Assembly (NCBI GenBank): GCA_963921195.1
Contig: OY992540.1
Location: 10,219,266 to 10,283,265 of the forward strand
Source of the DNA: Pegoplata infirma
Lineage: Eukaryota; Arthropoda; Insecta; Diptera; Anthomyiidae
Direction of reading: 5' to 3'
Length of the DNA stretch: 64,000 bases
Shown here: one piece after another, positions 22,098 to 35,800 of the stretch
How positions within the stretch are numbered: position 1 is the first letter of the stretch
Layout of the letters: each line of letters starts with the position of its first letter
The notes under the pieces: model-generated
What the model was told of the DNA's origin: nothing
Database searches by the model: none
Seen by the model: only the letters and a program-made list of their open reading frames with translations
Program-made: the position numbers and the translations under genes

Positions 22098-23285
22098 AAG
22101 TCGACTTTTTCAATTTCTAAAAAGTCGACTTTCTAAATTTTTTTAAATTCAAAAAAGTCGACTTTCTGACTTTTTTTCAAGCCGATTTTAGGTAAAAGTA
22201 GACTTTAGACTGCCCAGAAAAAAAGCGAAGTTTTTATTTTCTTGGGGGATACCTGCAAATTTTGTTCCTTTTTGTGCAAAAAAATTTCGGTTTTTTTTTG
22301 GGATTTTTAAAATAATATCTAGAGGTCGCGATCTCGCGTTTTATAACGATTTATTTTTTTTGAGTTTTTTATTATTTTAAATTGTTACATTTGATTAATA
22401 TGATAAAATATTAATAATTTCAGACAAAAAAAAAATTAAATTAAAAATTAAATATCGCTCATTCCATGAGATGTCTCCCAGCATCTGATCAAATGTTCCT
22501 TAATTTATTTGAAATTTTGCACACATGAACACTATGAAGCTATTAAAATAAATCAGTTGTTAGTTCCGAGAAAATCCGTGAATTCGCGAATATATTCGCG
22601 TTCGCGAATTCGTGGATTTTCGCGAAACTAAAAGCGAATTTATTTTAATTGCTCCATAGTGTACCTGTGTGCGAAATTTCAAATAAATTAAAGAACATTT
22701 GATTAGATGCTGGGAGACATCTCATGGAATGAGCGATATTTAATTTTTAATTTATTTTTTTTTTGTCTGAAATTATTAATATTTTATCATATTAATCATA
22801 TTTAACAATTTAAAATAATAAAAAACTCAAAAAAAATAAATCGTTATAAAACGCGAGATCGCGACCTCTAATTATTATTTTAAAAATCCCAAAAAAAAAC
22901 CGAAATTTTTTTGCACAAAAAGGAACAAAATTCGCAGGTATCCCCCAAGAAAATAACAACTTTGTTTTTTTCTGGGCAGTCTAGTAGACTTCTTGTAGAA
23001 TAATAGCATTTTGGATCATTTTTTTGGTTGTATTATTTTTATCCAAAACCAAAAAAAGTTAAAAAAAAAGTCAATAGCAGAAGTCGACTTTGACTTTTGG
23101 AGCCCTCTGAAGTTTTTTTTTTAAGGTTAGGTAAAGAAAAATATTTTTTCATCTGGCAACAATTGAAAAAATCATAAAGTCGATAACAAAAGTCGACATT
23201 TTAGCAACAAAAATGTCGTTTTTTAACACCAAAAAAAGTCGATTACGATTTTTTAATAAAAAAGTAGATTAATCGACTTTTGGAC
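22098..23285. repeat. Cluster of AAAGTCGACTTT palindromes
   Basis: The palindrome AAAGTCGACTTT or close variants (AGTCGACTTTC, AGTCGATTACGA) recurs at least eight times on both sides of the inserted 778-bp palindrome. Such regular subterminal motifs occur in DNA transposons, but the ends of this element were not found. Confidence 0.55.
22206..22983. mobile_element. Near-perfect 778-bp palindromic transposon
   Basis: Two arms of about 385 bp are inverted copies with only a few mismatches. They meet at TATATTCGCG (22591-22600) and start/end TAGACTGCCCAG/CTGGGCAGTCTA. An exact 8-bp duplication GTAGACTT flanks it (22198-22205, 22984-22991), so the whole palindrome moved as one unit. Eight-base duplications point to hAT or P superfamilies. 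Non-coding; a transcript would fold into one long hairpin. Confidence 0.92.
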
Positions 23286-23391
23286 TATAACATCCTGCAT
23301 CCAAGCTTTTACTTTGAATGTTTATCCAAAATAGTATATTAAGGGAACTCACTTCATTTATTTTTTTGCTGATAAAATAAAATATATTAAA

Positions 23392-23952
23392 AACAAGTGA
23401 GAGTGTTAAATTCGGCTGTGCCGAATCTTTTATACCCTCCAAAATGTAAAAAAAAAAAATTAAAACAAAAATTTGTCAGGGGCGTATCTTTTTTTTTTTT
23501 TGGGGGGGGTTGATAAGGTCAGTGGGGGACGTTTAGAGCACCTTCCCATCGCGATAAATATACCAAATGTTTCATTTACTTAACAAAAATACAAAAAAAC
23601 ATGTAAAAAAGTGTATTTTTTTAGAGGTTGGTTTAGTTCTTCAAGGGGGAACTTTTTTCCCCCTGGTCCGATTTGGCCAATTTCCGAACTTAACCTGCCT
23701 AGGAACACAAGACATATTTGTGCCAAACTTGAGGGATCTAGCTCTTTTATTTTGGACTGCATCGTGTTAACTACAGACGGACGGACGGACGGACGGACGG
23801 ACGGACGGACGGACATCGCTAGAATGTCTTAGAATCGATCACTGATCAATAATATATATACTTTATGGGGTCCCCGACCGATATTTCGATGCGTTACACA
23901 CGGAATGACAAAGTGAGTATACCCCCATACTGTAGTTGGAGGGTATAAAAAT
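23392..23952. mobile_element. mini-me-like element, reverse orientation
   Basis: Starts AACAAGTGAGAGTGTTAAAT, with the hairpin TTCGGCTGTGCCGAA, and continues through nine GGAC units (23777-23813), the core, AATATATATACTTTATGGGG and the end GGAGGGTATAAAA. Frames at 23567-23832 on both strands lie inside it and are not genes. Confidence 0.75.
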
Positions 23953-24039
23953 AGTTTTATATGCATAATTTGGAAATTTGTGTAATTAAAGTGAAACCGC
24001 TTATTAAAAATTTATTTAATCAGAGTCTCGAAAGCCATA

Positions 24040-25632
24040 CACTGAAAAAAACCTCGTGATATAGATGAAACAGATTCATTATTTTGTTTTCATTTAACCA
24101 ATGAAAAAATTTATAAGCTTAATAAAATATGAAGCATATTGGAAACAAATTTCATAAAATTAGCTTCATTTGATTTCGTAGTTTCATTAAAAACGTTCAT
24201 AAAATTTTGTTTTATAAAACTTGTTGTTTTTTGACACGTGTAGAGTCGCGTCTGTTTAGTTTATTTTTAGCGCGAAAAATGTAGACAAATAAAAAACAGC
24301 TAATATAACGGCGATATTTTTTAGACTTTTTCGTGTCTGTCATGACTTTCACATCCACCTGAAAGTGAAACACTTCCGAATATTTTGGTGTCATGGGTTT
24401 CACTTCCGAATTTTTTTTTCGTTTTACTTTCGTGTGCAAAAAGCTAACTGAAAGTAATTAGAATGGACTTTTTTCCCTATAAATATTAACTTAAAAATAA
24501 AAAACCCATGTTTAATTTATAATTTGATCTATATTCTTTTTATTTTCATTAAAAAATCAACATTTTGTTAAGACTAAATATATGTAAAAATTATTTTAAA
24601 AACACTTCATAATTTATCGAAATTTTGTTCGGAAGTTGTGCAAAAACAACAACAAAAGTATACAAATTAAAAAATCACATATTTCAATAACTACACGTTT
24701 TCCCGGCTGAGAAATACTTTCAAAAGAAAGAGCACAAAATTTTATATTTTTTAATGCACAACACTTTTAGTTTAACTCACTTAAAATACTTAAAAATTGT
24801 AAAAATAAATTAATTATAAAATTTTACAAAATTCAACATGGCGTTGTTTATCTTCGAAAAATTTTCGATAAATGGTGATGCCAAACCATGGTGTTGCCAG
24901 TTAATATTACTATTGAAAAGTACTACATTTTACAACTGGGGTTTATTACAATATGTTCATAGAATTATCAAGATGCGAAACATTGTTGAGTTTAAGGTAC
25001 ATAAGAGTAATTTATTCAACTCATATTCGTGAATATATGTTATTTAATGAGAAATTCAATGATAAATTGGTGTTAAATATATATTTTTGTTTAAAAATTG
25101 TGCAAAACTTTTTTATTTATTTATTTTATTTAATTTTATTTATTTTTAAACAAAAGCCCGTGTTTCGCATCTAGCATATCTTAGTAAAATTTTTCGAACA
25201 TATAATTAAGAAATATGTGATTTGGAAACACCAAATCTTTTTTTATGTGATTCGAAAATTTTCGCTCTAATTGAAACCGTTCTGAAGTCATGACAGACAC
25301 GTTTGTATAAAATTTAAAATAAAAAGGTAATTGATTAATTATATATTTACTACACGTGACTCACCAAAAATTGTTATTAATGAACATTTTCATTTATTTT
25401 AATTTAAGGTTGAAATTTTCGTTCACTTACCTACTCCTATTCTACATTTTTTAAGACGTTTCAAACAAGTTCTACGATACTTTTCATTATTTCCATGTAA
25501 GTTTTCATTGAAAGGAACTTTAATGACAACAGTTTCATTGATAAAATAAAATCTGTCATCAGTTGAAAACGTGAGTCATTTTTCATTTAGAAAATGTCAA
25601 TTTTCATTACTTTCACGAAGCTTTTTTTTGTG
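24040..25632. mobile_element. Possible long TIR element
   Basis: The left end CACTGAAAAAAACCTCGTGA resembles the reverse complement of the right end (CACAAAAAAAAGCTTCGTGA). Inside, GTGTCTGTCATGACTTTC (24325) is inverted at 25287. Flanking dinucleotides do not match (TA, CA). The frame at 24838-25174 has no recognisable domain. Treated as a candidate only. Confidence 0.4.
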
Positions 25633-26748
25633 CAGGACTTTTTGTTGGATTTATTTTTAGTCAAATATGCCGAAATTACCAGTTTACCTATTTTATTTCA
25701 TTGAGTTATAACTTCAAAAAAACTCAAACTGATTTCAGATTAAAATTACCCATTAAATTGCAAAAATATATCGATCATCTGATCGGTGGCAAACCCGAAT
25801 TACTTGTTCCGCTATATTACAGTTACAAAATTAGGTACTTAAAATAATTTCATAAATAATTCTTGCACATTTAAATTGTTTGTTTTTACCTAAAATATTA
25901 AATAGATTTTATGTTTATATGTATTGTTTAAAGTAATTCAATTAAATTGAATAACTTCTATTCGTTTACAAATTGTTTGTGTTGGTTTTGATGATGAAAG
26001 TATTTAAAATTACTTAATACAAAAATAAAACTAAAATTAAAGCATTTAAATTAAATTTAAATGCACAATAATAATAATCATAATAATATAAATTAAAATT
26101 AATAAAAAAAAAAAAACTGAGTGGCACAGCCACTTACAATTTTTTAACACATTTTTTTTCTCTCTGCTTAAAACAAATTAAAATGATTTAACTAAAATTT
26201 CAAAATATGTTATATGATTTCTTAAACAAGTATGTATCTTTTTGAAAATGTTTTTTGTATTTTCAACAATTTCTTTTTTTGTTTATAAAATTTATATACT
26301 TAACAATTACAAAACAAATTATCAGGTTATTCAAACCTTTTTTCTAATTATTTTTCTTTTGTACAAAGATTTTATATGTAATGAGAATATAAAAAAAATA
26401 GTACAACAATACAAAATTACCACATAAATGCCGCATAAACTTATATATGCAGTTTCCAAATTTAAAATTAAAGTGCGACTTTTATGGGAGGAGCTCCTGT
26501 TTGTTTATTTTCTCTTTCCAAAGAAAATGGTGCCGAAATTTGTGTGTATATGTGTTCCATTAACTACGACTACTATTTCTAGTATAAAAACAATCCAAAA
26601 TGGAAAGATTGTTTTTCAAAGCTTTGGTAATGCTTTGACCAAAATGTGTTGGCAGTATTCTTTTTTTTTTTTTATTGGTGCTACATTACTGCCTTAGTAA
26701 CCAATTCAAAGTAAAAAAACAAATTTATATTTTGTAGAATGTTATTAT
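25633..26748. other. Region downstream of HDAC4, no other gene
   Basis: AT-rich DNA that would hold the HDAC4 3' UTR (minus strand) near its right edge. Frames at 26242-26427 and 26428-26697 lack domains and are probably chance. Confidence 0.5.
26671..26676 (-). terminator. Candidate poly(A) signal of HDAC4
   Basis: AATAAA on the minus strand, 73 nt past the HDAC4 stop codon. AATAAA is common in DNA this AT-rich, so this may not be the site used. Confidence 0.3.
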
Positions 26749-26803
26749 CTATTTTGCTTCATCCTGATCCATAGGTTCTTCAGAATCATCACATGAAAGA
26801 GTT
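26749..26803 (-). CDS. HDAC4: HDAC4 last exon, coding part
   Basis: Begins after an acceptor TTTTTTAG and encodes the final 17 residues, with core [13 protein letters not shown], then TAG at 26749-26751. It matches the acidic C-terminal tail I know from fly HDAC4. It completes the split Lys codon left by the previous exon, 3.1 kb away. Confidence 0.88.
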
Positions 26804-29800
26804 CTAAAAAATTAAAGAAAACAAAAAAAGAAAAAGAATCAAAAAGTGTTGTTTTTATTGTTACTTCTGTGGGGGTGTTCTGTAATTTATGCGAAAAGTT
26901 TTCGCATCGAAAAGTATGAAACAAAAAATTCCATCGTTTCTCGATTCTGGAAAAAAAGGTGTTTCTGTATATCAATGCGAAAACGGCAGCAAATTTATTG
27001 GAATATTCCAAATCAGCTGTCAAAAAGGTAAACAAGGCGAGAAAATAATAAAAATCACAACATGAAAAAACGCAATTTCACTTTTTTTTTAACAACACTC
27101 GTAACATTGGCAAACAAAAATTAAATAATAAATTAAGTTAATAAAAATAATGTGTAGTATATTATTAATAATATTAGTTGATAGTATTTTCTTAAAAAAA
27201 ATAATGTGTTTTATTTATTATAACTCAAAAGTTGTTTAATTTACGAAATATCGCACCATTTTTAAATGTGAGTGATTTTGACACTTCAACTTCAAAAGTT
27301 TTCGATCAATTGGTTTACAGAAACAGTTTTTCTCGCATCTTTCCAATAATTTTGAAAAAAATCATATTTGACAGAAAGTTTCCGCATAACAAAATTACAG
27401 AAACAGTCGAATGCGAAAAGTCAGGTTTTGTGCCGATTCACGATGTTTCTGTTTCGTTTTTCATATTTCATGTGAGAAATCTTTCGATTCGAGAGTTATA
27501 GAACACCGCTACAGCTCTCTGTAAAAGCACGTGTTTGTCACATATGCTGACAATGTCGCGATAGCGGTAGCGGCAAAGTACCTGCCAACATAAAGGGACA
27601 TTCTTCAGGGTTTTCTGAAAGATCTGTCTAAATGGGCAAGAGACTGGTCTGAGAGTTCATCCAAGTAAAACTAAACTTGTCTGGTTTTCTCTTGACGGCC
27701 CTGAAATCGCCTTCTCAGATGAAGCCAAGAATCTTGGAGTATTTCTGGATAGGAAGTTGAATTTCAGGCGTATTATTGAGGAACTGCTGAGAAAGGCAAC
27801 GATTGGTTTATATTCCTGTAAAAGGGCCATTGTTAAACGATGAGGATTTAGTCCTACAGTCGTTCACTGGATTTATACAGCAGTGGTACGTCCAATTCTG
27901 CTGTATGGAATCATGGTCTGGTGGTCTGCTTTAGATATAAAAGGGAACTGCACTCAAAAAATTATGACGGTAGATTCCACTACAAAAGACAGTTAAAACT
28001 ACTACATTTGTTGTTGTTTAGGCGTCCACTACATTTTACGGTAAAATCAACCAAAAATTGTTGTTGTTTTTAACTATTGATTAACAACTACAAAGAACTG
28101 TAAAAACTACTTCAAATTGCAGTTGTTTTTACTGTAACTCAAATTATCTGAATTTTTTATTAACAAAAAAATTCTAAACGTTAAAAACGGTTAAAATAAT
28201 TCCTGCACATCCGTTTTTCTAAAAATTTCTAGAAAATTATTAGTTTTTTTAAAAACTAAAAACAACTACATAAAACAACTGTTACTACAATGTAGTAATT
28301 TTTTGTATTTGTTATTTAAAACGACTACAAAAAACAGTTGTTTGAGATTATTCACATAAAATCAAATGTGTAGTTGAAAACAACAACTACTACTTACTAC
28401 ACAAATGACCGTCATGTAGTAACTGCAATAATTTTCTAAGTGTGAGACTTTATCACAAAGGTATAGAGAACGGGGTCGATGTGTAACACTGGATCAAACA
28501 CTGGATCACTTCATACTTCACTAACGACATCATTAGAAATCCTCCTTCATCTATAATCATTAGACACATTGGTTGGTAGTATGCGGCAACATCAGAAATT
28601 CCACTTAATATCTGCAACGGAAGATCAGCGATTGTGGCAATAGCGGGATCTTGAAAAAAGATACATTTTTAACGCCGCTTTACCACTATGATACCATCTA
28701 GGGAGTCTTGAATGGGGGGCATTCCGGGTAGTAGAGCCTCGATCACGGACTAATCGAAGCGACACAAACAAGTGGGCAAGAGCTTGGTTTGAGCATGGCT
28801 CGCAGATCGCCAGATTATTGCAGTGTTTACTAGCCAGAGAAGCAGACTATAAAGGAAGTAGCTGACTGGTTGTGTTGCAACCCTGTAGGAAGCCTGGGGT
28901 CAATTGTCTTTAAGTCAACACTTTTGTCGACTATTTTGGGTGACTTTTTGGTGACATGGTCAACGAAGAGTCTACACCTTTTTAATTTATTTGGAAAATT
29001 TTAAAATACAACTTTCCAATGGGTCCATATGATCTCATACAAACTACATAGTCAATGATTCTAAAGGCACTATTACTAATGTGGAAATCTAACAAAATAT
29101 TCCTAAAATGTGGGCTAGAATTATTAAAATGTACTACTGAATCTCTGGATCCAATGTCTACATGTGGTTCTATAAGAACCACCTAGTCAATAGTACTAAG
29201 GGCACCAGTGGATTCTCAATGACAAGCACATGCAAATGTCTACAGTAGAAAGCATTGTCTGGGATATAAGTGGTCAGTAGTACTGCAGTACTATTCACTA
29301 TTGACTTGAGTGAGTGAATCAGTACAGTTTTACTATCGACATTTCCTACAGGGAATGTCTTGTCTACAACCACAGTCAACATCTATTTCGACAGTCAAGC
29401 CGCAGTCAATGACTCTAGAAACTTCCAACGCGACGGAGACTAATCAGAGATGGGCACATGGACATGGACGTGAAAGACCTTCTCTTAATCCGAAGCACAC
29501 AAATGAGCTGATATCGTTAAAATGAGAGATTTTTAGGAAAGCGCGCTGATCACTTAAATATGCCGTCAAATGATTTTTACCGGAGTTGCATGGATAAGGA
29601 GGAATTGGAAACTATAAAAACACTTTATCTGCCCTTGCCTGCATTTTCTGGTCAAAACCTTGCTTCGCTGGGATCTAGTGAGCTGCACGATCTTTCTGGT
29701 TTGTCCAATGTCAAAATTCAATATCTTAGGAGTTTTATAAGGAGCTAATATTGGTTTAAGGGCAGGGACAACTAGGGGAACCCTATTACCGTCCCGTGGT

Positions 29801-32800
29801 ATAACAACGAACCACAGAGTCTATGTGTGCTGACGTAAAGCATCAGCAGCCACTTACAACCTATAGCCACTTTTGTAAAAGAGGAAGCTTGGCAATCGAA
29901 TTTTAATTGATTTTATATGAATAATCTACTTATACATACTTGTTCAAAGGTTGCATTGATAAGCCCGCCATAGCTGTTACAGTTTCAGATTCATCATGTT
30001 CTATTTTAAGAGCTTCCAAAGCTGACATACCCACTGTGTGTGCCAAACGTCGAACACACGGCCAATGTTGTAACTACAAATTAAAAAGAAGAAAAAGAAA
30101 ATCAATGATGTTTTATGTATGTTGCAAAAGATTTTTGATCATCTTACCTGAATAGCTATAGTTTTCTGTAATGTATCTATGGCATTTTGACATGGTGGTC
30201 GATTTAATTCACTTTCAGTAATAGGCGAAACAGGATCACCGAGTAACGCCCTCACACATTCTTGTGCTGAATCACATATAGCTGGTAGATCATAACCACC
30301 TTCCAGTGCTAAAACAACTTTACCGTTAGCCAGTTGTAATAGTTCGCGTGTCATAAAACCAAAACAAGCTGGCGATACAAGATAGCCACCCAATGGTGCC
30401 GGATGACCAGATGCAGCATCGAAACCGGACGAAACTAAAACAATATCAGGATTAAAATAACGAGCAATAGGCATCACAATAGTACGGAATGCAGCAATGT
30501 ATTCAGCATCACCCAAGGGTGGATTTAAAGCTCCAGACCAGGAAATGTTAACGTTATAACCTAAACCAGGACCAGTACCACACTAGAAATACAAATTAGA
30601 CAAAATTAATTAAAAAGTTTACTTCAAATCAATATTTGTAAAAAAAATGCTAACCTCTGTTGGTCCACCAGTACCGGGGAAAAAATTACCATCATCATGA
30701 CGATGTATGGATAAATATAAAATATCTGGATTACTATAAAAAGCTTGTTGTGTACCATTGCCATGATGAACATCCTGGAAAGAAAAGCAACTTAGTTTAT
30801 GGAAACGGGGAAAAAGTTATGTATATTCGGCTTTGCCAAATATATTTATCGCTCGAATGCGATATCACTCGAATGCAAAACCAGACTGCTTGAAGCACAG
30901 CGAGTAAATATGTTAAGTTTCAGTTAATCTGTGGTCTATTTTGGTCGTGATCGCCAATTTAAAATACATACAAATATTTAATGTTGTAAATGAAATAACT
31001 GAGCTCGAGGTCTGTTGTTTTAAATAATTCTTATTTTATTTCTCCGATATTTCGAAATTCATCGAATTTCATCCTCAGGGACACTTGTAAAAATGACACA
31101 AACAAAATAAACTTTAAGCTTTAGTTGTTATAACATCGTCGTAAGGTATTGCACTATATACCACTATATACAATACCATACATTGATGTTAAAGTTTATT
31201 TTGTTTGTGTAATTTTTACAAGTGTCCCTGAGGATGAAATTCGACGAATTTCGAAATATCCAGGATCACATATATTTCGATAAGTTACAAACGGAATGAG
31301 AAAATAACCCTGCAGGAAAAGTGTCCGTTTCTTGATAAGTTACGTGACATATCACATGGACCCAAATGATCCATAACAAACTTGTCACCTTTAAAACTTC
31401 ATGTTACTTTCGTAAGGAAATGTCTCTTGCCGTGATACATCACTTGCAACATGTCATTGGGCCTTTCCATTAGAAACACAATCCGTGCCGGTTCAATAGT
31501 GACATGTCACAGACAACATGACAGGAAATCTTTGAAATATTTTGTTCTTCTTAAATCAATTTACTGAAATTCTTCACCTGCCATGTGATAAGCATTTCAA
31601 TACATTTTAGTGATATGTTTCGTTTTCAGCAGTCACGTCGAAGGTGATTTCGGAACGAGCGACACCCTTTTTCCTGCAGAAGGGTATAAAATAATGTTCT
31701 ACTTACCCAATCAACAATAAGCACCCTCTTCATTTCGGGTAACCGTTGCCTAACTAATTTAGCTGCTATCGCTATGGAATTAAAGAAACAAAAACCCATT
31801 GCCAAATTAGCTTCGGCATGATGTCCTGGTGGTCGTACAACAGCAAAACCATTTTTCAAATCACCCTTAGCTGTTTTCATGGCTAAATCTAGAACACAAC
31901 CAGCTGCCATTCTAGCTGCCAATGCCGTATGATGTTCATTCCAGGTGGTATCCAAATCAACACCCACCCCTCCACAAGAAAGTCTCACAAAACTTGCCGA
32001 TGGGGCAGCAGCTTCTAACTTTTGTCTATTGGCAGCCAGTTGACACTGATTTGAACCAAAGAGCATAGCATGAGCTTCGGTATGTACCGATTGTAATTCT
32101 TCTAGAGTAGCTTTGGGAGATCGTAATCGATGGCAGCGTTTGGCCAAATCGGTTTCATTTAAACGAGCCCAGACACTTTGTAAGCGTCCACTGTGCTCGG
32201 GATGAAGACCATTGTTGCCACATATACAAACATGTTTCAACATGAGATTATCATAAGCTAAACCTGTGGTGATTTTATGAGGCGATGGTAAATTATTAAC
32301 TGCTGTTGGAGGTGGTGGTGCTTGATGTTGTTGGTGATGCTGATGATGATGTTGCTGCTGCTGCTGGTGATGTTGTTGCTGCTGCTGTTGTTGCATTTGT
32401 TCGGTGGTTATTGAAACATGTCTGGTAGACAAATCTATAAGATGTTGTCGTCCACCATGTACATGCATGGCTAAATTTACTGGTGGTATATGATCGGCTG
32501 AGGATGATGTTACTATGGGGCCTGCATGAGGAACATGAGTAGCCTGACCGGTGTCGGGTATTTGGCTGAGACCATGTGGACCCAAGTGAACCAATGGTGA
32601 TGACAATGTCCTCGATAGAGGCCTTATCAATCCCCTAGCCACAGCATCATCAATTTGTAGAGATTGCATATATAGAAGTTCACGTTGCTGTTGCAGGTAC
32701 TCTTTGTCACGCATTAATTTATTCGGTTTATGTGGTATACAGACTGGTGGTGGTCCTGTGGCTGCTGCATAAGAGGCAGCTGCTGTTGGAGCGGTTACCG

Positions 32801-35800
32801 TTGTTGCCTGCGGCAAATTTTGTGAGGTACTTGTAACAACGGTACTAGTTAACACTGTTTTTGGAGGTTTCTTTTTATCGGTGAGATCCATTACTTCGGC
32901 GGCATCTTCTTCTTCTTTCAGTTGGTGCTCATGTTGTTGCTGTTGTTGAGTATCACGTACAGCTCCACTACGAGTGAGAACAGTTTGTCGTATTTTTTGA
33001 GTTAGTAATAAATGTTGTTCGTAAGCTTGTCGTTCGGCCTAGACGAGAGAGAAAATATGAAAAGAGAGAGGAATACACATTGTTAGGTGGTAGAATTTTT
33101 TTAGGGGTTGGTTTTAGTACTTACATCACTATTTTCATAATGAGTTTGTGCAATATTTATCTGACCACTTCCTGTCAACATGGGATGACCCAAGGGTAAA
33201 GGTGCTGACTGAGTTCGACCCAATGGACGATGGCCTTGTTTATTGAGGTGAGCCTGAGCTACTTGAGCATCCGTTATAGGTTGTCCATACATGGTGGAGG
33301 AGGACGATTGTGGAGAATGTGCTGCTACAGCATGTATACCACCGGTAGAGGCAACATGCATAAGGGCTGTGGCTCCTGTAGATGAGGCATGAGCCTGAGG
33401 TGGTGCAACATCGCCCACCAAAGATGCCTGTGATGAGGATGTCGAAGTAGCTGAAGCGGAACGCATTACGGGAGATTGTGGAGGAGCTGCACCCGCCGCC
33501 ACTGCTGAATTAGCTGTTGGTGGTATCATGGCACTAGGTGGAGGTACTCCTTGTCGACCAAATGGTACTGTTAAAGGATTATAATACGTTGGTGGACCAG
33601 ATGAGGGTGCTATTGGTGGTATGCCATGCTGTCGCAAAGCCGTCAACATGGCATAATTAGCTGCAGCTGAATTGTGAGCATTCGGTAAGTGGGGACGGCC
33701 TAATGATATATTCGGCATTGAGGGTGAACTAAATAATGACAAATCGTTGATGCTACTTCGTTGGCCCGGATGATATTGACTACCATCTTCATTTTCTTCT
33801 TGTATGGGTGCACTTGTAGGTGAACCGCGATTAGGGCCAACCACACCACCGGTGCCAGCAGAAGATAGACTAGATGAGGGAGGAGAATTTGGACCAGAAT
33901 CTGGTGTGCTACTACAATCTAAAGAGAAAGATGGAAAAAAGAAACAAACAATTAAGGAAATCAGTATTAACAAAACTAATTTCAATCTTCGATCAAGTCC
34001 GAAGTTTACAGAATGTATAAAATTATATACTATTTGAAGGTTTAACTCGAAAGAGGACAATTGTAAGTCGAAGATTCTACTTGTTAGTCGAAGACTCCTT
34101 TTCTAGTATGAAAATTCTACCTATAATTCAAATATTCCCTTTTTAATTCCAATTGTAATTGGAAGATTATAATTGTGTTTCAAAAAAGATTAATAGAAAT
34201 TCAAAAAAGATCAATTGTATTTCAAAGAAGATCAATTGTAATTCGAAAAAGATAAATTTTAGTTAAAAATATCAATTGTTATTCCAAAAGGATATATTTT
34301 AATTCAAAAAAGATCAATTGCAATTCGTAAAAGGTCAGCAGTAATTCGAAAACGATCAATTGTTATTTAGAAAAGATCAACCCTTTTTTAGTATGAGACC
34401 TTTAATTGTAATTCAAAAAAGATCAATTGTAATCCGAAAAAGATTTATTGTAATTCGAAATTGTAATGCCAAAAATATCAACTGAAATTTGATTGATGAC
34501 CAGATTCTTACTGACCCAGTGGATAAAGCGAATCTTTTGGCTGAAGTTTTCGCTAGGAATTTTGTACTACCTGATAGTAACCAAAGACTACCAGAGATTC
34601 CTAGGGTAGCATGTTCAATGCCTAACATATTTTTTAGGACACGGGCGGTTAAAAAAGTTCTTGACGGACTTAACGTGAATAAAACTCCTGGACCGGACAA
34701 TATTCCAGCACAGGTTTTAAAAAAGTGCTCTTTGACGCTAGCTCTTCCACTGCGGAAACTTTTCAGCCTATCATACCTAGCGGGTATTTTTCCATCTTGC
34801 TGGAAAATAGCCAATGTCCAGCCAATCCCGAAAAAAGGTATCGGTTCGAACCCCGACAACTATCGTCCGATTGCCATTTGCTCTGCGCTCTCTAAGGTTA
34901 TGGAAAGTATGGTGAACTTCCATCTTGTCAACTATCTAGAGATTAATGGTCTGCTGAATGATCGTCAGTATCAGGGCTGTCAGATATGGCGATTTCTCGC
35001 CAATTTGGCGATTTTGGCGATAAATCTAAACACTGATTTTAGCATGAAGAACTTGTTTATTTTGCAAAACAAAATTATAATTAAAATCGTCACATGTTGT
35101 ATTTTCTAATATAATTACTAAATTTTGCAAAAATAGACAAATTATATGTGTTTTTAAGGTTTTTTAAAAGTTTGGCGACAACAACAACAAAAAAATCTGA
35201 CAACCCTGGTCAGTATGGTTTCCGTAGGGGTCGTTCAACTGGGGACTTGATGGCTTTTCTTTCAGAACGTTGGAGTCAATCCATTCATCGTCTTGGTGAA
35301 AGCAAGGTTGTTGCCTTGGACATTTCTAAGGCATTTGATCGTGTTTGGCACCGTGCACTCATCGCAAAGATACAGGCGTTTGGCGTTGGTGACACTTTCG
35401 CTCGTTTTATTATGAGTTTTCTCAGTAATCGCACCATTCGTGTTGTCATAGATGGTTTCTATTCCAGGGACTTTTTACTGAACGCTGGGGTACCACAGGG
35501 CTCTGTACTTTCTCCATCTCTTTTCCTAATGTTTATTAACGACCTACTCGGACTTACTATGAACCCTATCGATTCTTTTGCGGACGATAGTAATATTTGC
35601 CACTCTTATTCCTTCGACCATAGACCAAGCCAATCCGAGGTTGTGAACATGAGAAGGCACATGGATAGCTCTCTTAACCTAGACCTATTGAAAATCTATT
35701 CTTGGGGTCTCGAGAATAGAGTGGATTTTAATCCACACAAGACCCAATGTGCCCATCTAACTCACAAGCGTCTTCAAAGGTTAGAGCCTCCTGTTTTATC

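Noticed and set aside
23567..23832. Overlapping frames with [12 protein letters not shown] or [12 protein letters not shown] repeats
   Set aside because: They are translations of the (GGAC)n microsatellite inside a mini-me-like repeat.
24838..25174. Two short overlapping plus-strand frames
   Set aside because: No recognisable domain or codon signal; inside a candidate TIR element.
29560..29748. Possible independent gene upstream of the HDAC4 3' end
   Set aside because: The text fits the C-terminal RNase H region of a LOA-like retrotransposon, parts of which lie at 27520-28900.
31626..31706. C-terminal tail of the open frame that includes the HDAC4 exon
   Set aside because: A GTAAGT donor at 31706 and in-frame continuation at 30774 (DVHHGNG) show this tail is intron.
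33919..34060. Hydrophobic N-terminal extension before the HDAC4 Ser/Pro exon, resembling a signal peptide
   Set aside because: An acceptor CTTTAG at 33919 joins in phase to the exon at 42190; the hydrophobic stretch is translated intron.
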